From NCBI GenBank assembly GCA_022446815.1, contig JAKVCD010000019.1:2012-66011 (forward strand): DNA of 64,000 bases, in the 5' to 3' direction. Positions 58,320-64,000 of this stretch are shown here, piece by piece (position 1 is the stretch's first letter; each line of letters begins with the position of its first letter). The position numbers were made by a program, and so were the translations under genes. Origin of the DNA: Planctomycetota bacterium (GTDB lineage: Bacteria; Planctomycetota; UBA1135; GCA-002686595). The notes beneath the pieces are model-generated. The model did no database searches. It saw nothing but the letters and a program-made list of their open reading frames with translations, and was not told the DNA's origin.

Positions 58320-60026
58320 TCAGGCCTCTGGGGTGAGCCCCTGCGCCAGCTCTCGGCCCCGTGCCCCAGCAGCCTCGCTAGAGGCCGGTGCGTCTGAGTG
58401 ATCTGGAGCATCCTCCGGCTTCATCATGTGGACCGTTTGCGTCGGGAACGCGAACTCCACCTTCAGAGCCTCAGCGAGCTTCAAAATGTCGAGGTAGAGG
58501 CGCTGACGCTCCTGGAGCTCGACCGAGCGATCCGTCGTCGCGATGTGGCATTGAAGAAGCACGTCGATGGAGTTGGGGCCGAACTCGTGTACGTAGACAT
58601 GGAAGGAGTCCTTACGCGTGTGCGGATGGCGCCTGATGAGCTCACGAACCCCCTCGCAGAAGGCCTCGAGCTTCGTGGCCGGCGTGTCATAGGTCAGGCC
58701 GAGCGTGGTCTTGATGCGCCGATATTGGCGCGCACCGAAGTTGTCGACGTCGGAGTTGATGAAGCGGCTGTTCGGGACAGTGATCAGCGAGTGATAGGAG
58801 GTGCGTACCCGCGTCGAGCGGAAGCCCACCTTCTCGACTGAGCCCTCCACCGAGCCCACTGAGACGTAATCACCGAGGGCGAAGGGTTTGTCGAGCAAGA
58901 CCGTGAAGGTCCCGAAGAGGTTCTCGATCGAGTCCTTCGCAGCGAAGCCGACAGCCAAAGAGCCGATCGAGAGGCCCGCGATGATCCCGTAGAGATCACC
59001 TGAGAGGAGGCTCGCGACGTACACCAGACCCACGATCGTGATCAGGATCTTCATCGTCCGCTCAAGGAGCGGGACGAGCATGTCGTCGAAGGTGTTCTCG
59101 GTGAGCGCTGCCTTGCTGTTCAGGTAGGAGCAGACGACGTCAACCACGCGGTAAGCTGTCCAGACCCCTGACACCGCGAGCACGAAGCCTGCCGCGAAGA
59201 GCAGGACGCGGTGATACTCGGGCTCAAGCCCTATCAGCGGGAGGGTCCAACGGAAGGTCGCGGAGATCGTGAGGAGCCCAAAGGGGCGCCTGAAGTTGCC
59301 GAAGATCTCTTCGTCAATAGAGACCTTCCCGGCAGCGCGTCGTGTCATCCGCGCGATCAAAGCCGAGACGAAGCGCTCTGCTAAGACGCCGAGGAATACG
59401 AGGGCCAAGATCCCGAGCCACTGCCAGTTCTCGAGGATGAAGGTCTCTGCCCGCATGCCCTGAGGGAGGCTGTTTCGGAACTCCCAGCGCTTGCGATCTA
59501 AAAAGGGCAGGTCGTCCAGAAACTCTCCTACCGGCGGCTGATCTTTCAGGGCGGAGTACCAAGACGCGACGTTCTCTAGCGTCTCTCCTGCGAGCGCCCA
59601 ACCATCCCCCTGCTTGGTGAAGACGAGCACAACCTCCATGTCAGGATCCGAGGGCGGGCTCTGCGCCCAGACCCAGCGTCCATCGGCGAGCGCAGCGTCA
59701 CCAGCTGCTGGGAACTCGTTGATATCAATGAGCGTCGTACGGTTGAGCACAGAGTAGAGCTCGTTCGCGACCCCCTCAGCGTCCTTCCGCTGCGCCCCCG
59801 CTCCGAAGGCCGCGAGCGCTCGGGCGTGCTCCGAGGAGTCGAGGAACTCACTCTGGTTGTAGGCCTTCATCCCAGAGAGGAAGTTGGAGATCACCCCCCT
59901 CGGATCGCTCTCTGAGGCGACGACTACGGACGACTCCTCAACTCCTCCGTCACCCTGAAGAGAGAAGGCGGGCACACTTAGGAGGAGGAGGAGGGGTGCG
60001 AGCCACCAGCGGCGGAGATCAGGCAT
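58320..60026 (-). CDS. MscS-type mechanosensitive channel with large periplasmic domain
   Basis: A 568-residue protein. Signal peptide 1-23, an extracytoplasmic domain of about 170 residues, then several transmembrane helices from about residue 205 to 380. The MscS pore helix and beta domain are present: GLSIGSLAVGFAAKDSIENLFGTFTVLLDKPF then GDYVSVGSVEGSVEKVG. It opens under membrane tension. The gene overlaps the preceding lytic transglycosylase by 8 bases, forming a three-gene envelope operon. Confidence 0.93.
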   Translation of the reverse strand: MPDLRRWWLAPLLLLLSVPAFSLQGDGGVEESSVVVASESDPRGVISNFLSGMKAYNQSEFLDSSEHARALAAFGAGAQRKDAEGVANELYSVLNRTTLIDINEFPAAGDAALADGRWVWAQSPPSDPDMEVVLVFTKQGDGWALAGETLENVASWYSALKDQPPVGEFLDDLPFLDRKRWEFRNSLPQGMRAETFILENWQWLGILALVFLGVLAERFVSALIARMTRRAAGKVSIDEEIFGNFRRPFGLLTISATFRWTLPLIGLEPEYHRVLLFAAGFVLAVSGVWTAYRVVDVVCSYLNSKAALTENTFDDMLVPLLERTMKILITIVGLVYVASLLSGDLYGIIAGLSIGSLAVGFAAKDSIENLFGTFTVLLDKPFALGDYVSVGSVEGSVEKVGFRSTRVRTSYHSLITVPNSRFINSDVDNFGARQYRRIKTTLGLTYDTPATKLEAFCEGVRELIRRHPHTRKDSFHVYVHEFGPNSIDVLLQCHIATTDRSVELQERQRLYLDILKLAEALKVEFAFPTQTVHMMKPEDAPDHSDAPASSEAAGARGRELAQGLTPEA

Positions 60027-60657
60027 CTTTCAACTCAGATGGTGTGGGGAGCCCCTCGCGGAAGGGACTGCGAGTCCGGAAGGTATCTCGGTAGGACAGC
60101 ACACGCCACGCATACGCCAAGGTAGGGCTGTTTCCACGCGCAAGAGCACGTTTTCGCCAGAGCGCGTAGCTGCCTTGCTCGTCGATCCAACGGCCGAGCC
60201 TCCCCCGCCCTGTGTTGTAAGCGACCAGCGCGCGCTCTAAGTCCTCGCCCTCCGCATCGAGCGTCCACGCCAAGTGCCTCGCGCCCAGCCGGAGGTTGAG
60301 GGCTGCATCAGAGAGGAGCTCTTCAGGCGTAGGCTCGGGGAGCCCGAGAGCCTTCGCCGCGTCGCTCGCGGCAGCCGGCATGAGCTGCATCAACCCCATC
60401 GCTCCTGCCTCGCTGACGACAGAGAGCCTCCCGGTGCTCTCGACATACACGATCGCTGCGATCAAGGCGGGCTCTAGGCTCTGCTCGAGCGCTGCTGCCT
60501 GGATCTCATTCGAATATTGCTCGACGCGACGGAAGCCCACGGCCTCTCGGAGCACGTCACGGACGGGCTCACGCAAAGATGGGACGAAGGCGAAGCCCCC
60601 GAAGACGACTCCGACGAAGATCAGCATGATCGCGCGCTGCGACCGCGCGCGATTCAC
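60019..60657 (-). CDS. Lytic transglycosylase
   Basis: A 212-residue protein with an N-terminal membrane anchor (11-26) and an SLT domain. The catalytic Glu 73 is in YVESTG, and GAMGLMQLMP (85-94) is the typical substrate-groove motif. A third landmark, AYNTGRGRLG, follows near 155. It cleaves peptidoglycan with 1,6-anhydro ends in the periplasm. It overlaps the HEAT protein gene by 4 bases and the MscS gene by 8 bases. Its presence also implies a peptidoglycan wall in this organism. Confidence 0.93.
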   Translation of the reverse strand: MNRARSQRAIMLIFVGVVFGGFAFVPSLREPVRDVLREAVGFRRVEQYSNEIQAAALEQSLEPALIAAIVYVESTGRLSVVSEAGAMGLMQLMPAAASDAAKALGLPEPTPEELLSDAALNLRLGARHLAWTLDAEGEDLERALVAYNTGRGRLGRWIDEQGSYALWRKRALARGNSPTLAYAWRVLSYRDTFRTRSPFREGLPTPSELKDA

Positions 60658-63584
60658 TCTCCGCCTCCGGACTCAGCGTGGACGCGCTCGACGAGCACCC
60701 GCGCTGACTCCAGCCAGCGCTCGAGTCCAGCGCTGTCTCCGGGAAAGTCCACGAGGTCGCCGCCGAGCATGCGCTCCAGCTCACGCCGCGCGCGCTCTGC
60801 CAAGTACGGCTCGCAGCGCTCGATCACTTGGAGGAGGAACTCGGAGGCCTCACGGCTCCCCTCCCCTCTGAAGGCAGCGCGATCAGGGCACGTTAGCTCT
60901 CGGCGCGCGGTCGCATCAACGAACCAACGCCAGGCGTCCTTGTCGCTCTGCGAGCGCAGCCAAGAGAGGTATTCAGCCGCAGGCTGCTCTGCCTTACGAA
61001 GGTCAAAGCAGGTCAAGATGGCGAGCTCACGCGAGATGACGGGGTCCGATCCCCCTGCTAAGAGGACTGCGAGTGGTTCAGCGACCGCTCCAACGCAAGC
61101 TTTCGAGAGGATGAGCCCAGCCTCCCGACGCGCCTTGTGCACCGACGACTCCGCGACACGTAAGAGCGCTGGGTGAGCCTCTGCGCCGAAGCTCCTCAGC
61201 GCATCCAAGGCGACCTCATATAGCTCTGAGTCTTCCCCTCGCTGCAGATACGAGACAAAGAGCGTGATCGACTCAGGATCAGCGAGGTGAGAGAGGCCCT
61301 TTAGGGCAGAGAGCTGAACCTCCTCAGCTCGCTCAGCGAGGCCGGACACGAGGGCTTGCCTGACACCTTCCCCGCCTAGGCGGCCGATGGCCTCGAGGGC
61401 GGCCAATCGGACTGCGCCCTCGCCGAAGCGCGCGCGTAACAGCAGCTCAGTCCGTGCTCCCTCAAGGCGCGCGTACCCCAAGGAGGAGACCGCGGCAGCC
61501 TCCACGGTGCTGTCCTCATCCTCTAAGAGCGCGAGCAGCACAGCGCGCTCCTCAGGGAGCTCGCTACCTCGGAAGTTCAGCGCGAGGAGGGCCCGGACGA
61601 GCGGGCGTTCATCGGCGGCCATACCCAAGCGCTGCGATGCGCTGCAGTCAGCAATAACCGCTGCCACAGAGGTAGCGCCACGGTCACCGAACCGCTCTAC
61701 AAGGATGCTGATCAAGCGCTCACGAGCCCGGAGCGCTGAAGCGGAGTCCCCCACCAAGAGTCCCCTTACGAGGTCGACGAGGCGACTGCAGCGGTCGGTA
61801 TAGAAGGACTCCTCAGAGATGAGGGTGAGGAGGGGCTCGAGGTCTGCCATTTTGGCGACGCCCTCTACGCCTAGGACGCGCTCAAGCTCCTCCAAACCGA
61901 GCTGTCGCTGGGAGGGCGGAGCCGCTTGTAAGTGCGTTATCAGCAAGCGCTTCATTCGCTCAGCGCGAGCTTGCTCGTCTCTCTCACCATCCCACCAGAG
62001 CGCCTCAGCCTCCCAAGGTCCTCGCTCCCCCTCAGGCTGCGGAGCGAAGAGCTGCCAACGCTGACGCTCACGCTTCTGTTCGAGCGCCGACATCACCTCA
62101 GTGAACCAAGCCTCGTCAGCGCCCTCGCCAAAGAGGAAGCGCTTCTCTCGATCGAGGACCCTGAGCGTGAGCTCTCGCTCTGACTCAGACCGCTTCCCAC
62201 GCACACCGGGGAGACGCGCAGCGGAGAGCACTCCAAAGCCGCGCAGCTCTGCGACGAGGTCCGCCATCTGCGTCGCTCCGATAAGGACCCGCTCCTCCGG
62301 TCCGCGAGGAGCGGGGGCGTCGAAGCCTGCGATCGAGTAAGCGCCGGATTTGTCGCGGTAACGGATGACCATCCGCGAGACCTCATGAAGCTCGACCGGG
62401 AAGCTCGCGCGGAGGGCGCGGAAGTTCCCGCGGTGAGCGGCCCACCAGTCGACCCACTCGCCGCCGTCCGTGCCAATTCGCTCGCCGGTGATGAGCTCGA
62501 TCCTTCGCATCGCACGAGGCTGTAGCGAGCCGTAGTCCGTGTGAAAGGAGGCCCCTGAGACCGAGGCGACGAGGTGAAGCGGGACGATATCGTCGACCCA
62601 GCTGGTCGCCTCGCTGTCCTCGCTGCGGAAGCCGATCCCAGCGAGAGCTGCAGCACAGGTCCCACGTACGAGGGGGTCGTTTGAATCGAGGCCTGATAGC
62701 AACGAGGGCGCGTGACGCTCGTCCAGGATCGCGCGACTCTCGAGATCCTCACGATCCATGACAGCTAAGAGCGCATAGGCTGAAGGGCGCAGAATCCAGC
62801 GGTCGTTAAAGGCGCGGCGTAAAAGCTCTACATCGAGGCGCTCATCCGTTGAGCGTGCGAGGTGGTCGAGGACTCTGCCGCAGACAGTGGGCGAGTTGTC
62901 GGCGAGGTGTCCGAGCAATAGATCGACGCTCGCGGGGCCCTCGATCTGGGCGATGAGATCCAAAGCCGCGGTCCGCGTCGAGCTGCGCTTCGACTGGAGT
63001 AAGGCAGAGAGCGGCGGGAGGAGCTCCAGCGATCGGTGGGCCTCTAGGTGCTTGGACGCCGCCTGCCTCATCGCGCCCTTGGGGTGATCCAAGAGCTCGC
63101 AGAGCAGCCTCGGCGAGGCGTGGACGGGGTCGACCTCGACCAGCCGGTCGAGGATGCTCGGTCCGATGCGACCTGGGAGCGGGTCCCTCAATCGCCGCGC
63201 CACGCGTTCGATCTCCGCGCCGCGCCCGCTCTCCAGCAGGATCTCAGCGCCAAATTGAATCAGCGCGGGGCGCTCGTCGCGGAGCGCGACATACCCTGCT
63301 CGGATGGCTTCTTCTCCCATCCCCTTCAAGTTGAGGAGCGCCTGAGCACGCATAGACGCGCTCGGTGACTTGGAGAGCTCTTCGAGGATGACCTGCGTCT
63401 GCTCTGACAAGGAGCCGGAGAAAGACGGGAGGTCCGGGGCGGAGGGCACCTCAGGCGAAGGAGCCGGCGCTGGCGTGACAGGCGCTACACGCCCAGCCCG
63501 ATCCGGGAGGTCGAGCTGCGCGGCGGCAGGAGCCGCGCTGAGAACGAAGGCCGCCAAGGCGTAGAGGAGCTTCTTCTGCTTCAT
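60654..63584 (-). CDS. Exported HEAT-repeat protein
   Basis: A 976-residue protein. A signal peptide (KQKKLLYALAAFVLSAAPAAAQ) is followed by a Pro-rich linker and then long runs of about 35-residue alpha-helical HEAT repeats, for example ASMRAQALLNLKGMGEEAIRAGYVAL and EVQLSALKGLSHLADPESI. A non-repeat segment at about 350-540 interrupts them. It probably acts as a scaffold in the periplasm. The ATG at 63584 starts at the signal peptide; the longer frame upstream is rejected. It is first in an operon with a lytic transglycosylase and an MscS channel. Confidence 0.85.
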   Translation of the reverse strand: MKQKKLLYALAAFVLSAAPAAAQLDLPDRAGRVAPVTPAPAPSPEVPSAPDLPSFSGSLSEQTQVILEELSKSPSASMRAQALLNLKGMGEEAIRAGYVALRDERPALIQFGAEILLESGRGAEIERVARRLRDPLPGRIGPSILDRLVEVDPVHASPRLLCELLDHPKGAMRQAASKHLEAHRSLELLPPLSALLQSKRSSTRTAALDLIAQIEGPASVDLLLGHLADNSPTVCGRVLDHLARSTDERLDVELLRRAFNDRWILRPSAYALLAVMDREDLESRAILDERHAPSLLSGLDSNDPLVRGTCAAALAGIGFRSEDSEATSWVDDIVPLHLVASVSGASFHTDYGSLQPRAMRRIELITGERIGTDGGEWVDWWAAHRGNFRALRASFPVELHEVSRMVIRYRDKSGAYSIAGFDAPAPRGPEERVLIGATQMADLVAELRGFGVLSAARLPGVRGKRSESERELTLRVLDREKRFLFGEGADEAWFTEVMSALEQKRERQRWQLFAPQPEGERGPWEAEALWWDGERDEQARAERMKRLLITHLQAAPPSQRQLGLEELERVLGVEGVAKMADLEPLLTLISEESFYTDRCSRLVDLVRGLLVGDSASALRARERLISILVERFGDRGATSVAAVIADCSASQRLGMAADERPLVRALLALNFRGSELPEERAVLLALLEDEDSTVEAAAVSSLGYARLEGARTELLLRARFGEGAVRLAALEAIGRLGGEGVRQALVSGLAERAEEVQLSALKGLSHLADPESITLFVSYLQRGEDSELYEVALDALRSFGAEAHPALLRVAESSVHKARREAGLILSKACVGAVAEPLAVLLAGGSDPVISRELAILTCFDLRKAEQPAAEYLSWLRSQSDKDAWRWFVDATARRELTCPDRAAFRGEGSREASEFLLQVIERCEPYLAERARRELERMLGGDLVDFPGDSAGLERWLESARVLVERVHAESGGGE

Positions 63585-63707
63585 GTCCGTGATGAGCGGT
63601 CGAGATACATATCTCTGCCGCCGCGACAGGATACGGGACCGGCCGATCAAACGGGCTGATCGGCTCACTTCACGCCAAAAAGACAAGGCGAGTGGCGTGC
63701 TTACCCC

Positions 63708-64000
63708 TCAGCGCCCCGTGATCTCGATGAGCTCTGTGTAGATGTCGACGAGCTCACGACCCAGCTGTACCCAGTCGTAGCGCTCGATCGCGAGGCCCCT
63801 GCCTGCGCGTCCCAGCTGCCGCGCTTGGGAGTCGTCCTCGAGGAGCTCCATGACCGCACCTGCCTGTTCAGCGGGAGTGTCAGCGATCCGGAGATGCTCC
63901 CCGTCCACGTACTCGATCCCTTCTGCTCCTAAGCTGGTCGAGACTACGGGCAACCCAGCAGCGAAGGCCTCAAAGAGCTTGAGGCGTGTCCCAGAGCCAT
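63708..64000 (-). CDS. GT4-family glycosyltransferase, C-terminal part (5' end outside window)
   Basis: The 3' end of a gene running beyond the right edge. The visible 97 residues begin GSGTRLKLFEAFAAGLPVVSTS, which is the donor-site motif of GT4 enzymes, and end with the usual C-terminal helix (ELVDIYTELIEITGR). This agrees with the other GT4 enzymes of the window. It ends 123 bases from the start of the HEAT protein gene. Confidence 0.88.
   Translation of the reverse strand, partial: GSGTRLKLFEAFAAGLPVVSTSLGAEGIEYVDGEHLRIADTPAEQAGAVMELLEDDSQARQLGRAGRGLAIERYDWVQLGRELVDIYTELIEITGR

Noticed and set aside
1-64000. CRISPR array, insertion sequence, prophage or integrase
   Set aside because: No repeat-spacer array, no transposase or phage motif in any frame, and no abrupt change in codon use.

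Overview
The window is GC-rich (above 60% by eye) and almost fully coding, with about 53 protein genes, one tRNA, no rRNA, and no sign of a prophage, insertion sequence or CRISPR array. The best guess for the host is a member of the Planctomycetota, probably of a deep-branching lineage. Three things point there: an ECF sigma factor next to a large membrane-anchored Ser/Thr kinase; a secreted beta-helix protein whose C-terminal domain resembles one I know from secreted planctomycete proteins; and abundant sulfatase-fold, HEAT-repeat and carboxypeptidase-regulatory-repeat exported proteins. Taxonomy is an inference, not a search result.

Layout. 1-2.6 kb: a gene-free edge with a nested hairpin, then two exported proteins. 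2.8-6.9 kb: an ECF sigma factor, small membrane protein and Ser/Thr kinase operon. 7.2-12.9 kb: an operon for propionyl-CoA to succinyl-CoA (split methylmalonyl-CoA mutase large subunit, epimerase, and the three parts of a propionyl-CoA-type carboxylase). 13.2-18.3 kb: a 1170-residue protein with eight to nine carboxypeptidase-regulatory-like repeats and a sulfatase-fold lipoprotein. 18.3-22.8 kb: an exported protein, tRNA-Gln, cinA, tatC and a membrane-anchored coiled-coil protein ending in a BRCT-like domain. 23.2-30.8 kb: coaE, rho, three glycosyltransferases (one with a very long coiled coil) and a short-chain dehydrogenase. 30.9-34.9 kb: three prepilin-like genes, the last a 790-residue protein with a CxxCH haem-binding motif. 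34.9-43.7 kb: trxB, a DUF2203/inositol-phosphatase-fold pair, an ABC exporter, two small membrane proteins, a coupled glycerophosphodiesterase/glycerol-3-phosphate dehydrogenase pair, and a ferredoxin/ElbB pair. 43.8-49.9 kb: a histidine phosphatase, three more GT4 glycosyltransferases and a second, apparently catalytically degraded sulfatase-fold lipoprotein. 49.9-58.2 kb: a complete MoxR-DUF58-Bat (aerotolerance-type) operon of eight tightly overlapping genes. 58.3-63.6 kb: an envelope operon with a HEAT-repeat protein, a lytic transglycosylase and an MscS-type channel. The window ends inside another GT4 gene.

How the genes work together. Three themes recur: the cell surface (glycosyltransferases, Tat export, minor pilins, exported repeat proteins, wall hydrolase and mechanosensitive channel), envelope-linked signalling (sigma/kinase cassette, VWA/MoxR complex), and carbon recovery (propionate pathway; glycerophosphodiester to dihydroxyacetone phosphate). 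The least familiar items are the membrane coiled-coil BRCT-like protein, the minor-pilin set with a haem motif and matching Ca-loop-like segments, the small membrane protein inserted between sigma factor and kinase, the Cys cluster shared by three GT4 enzymes, and the HEAT/transglycosylase/MscS operon.
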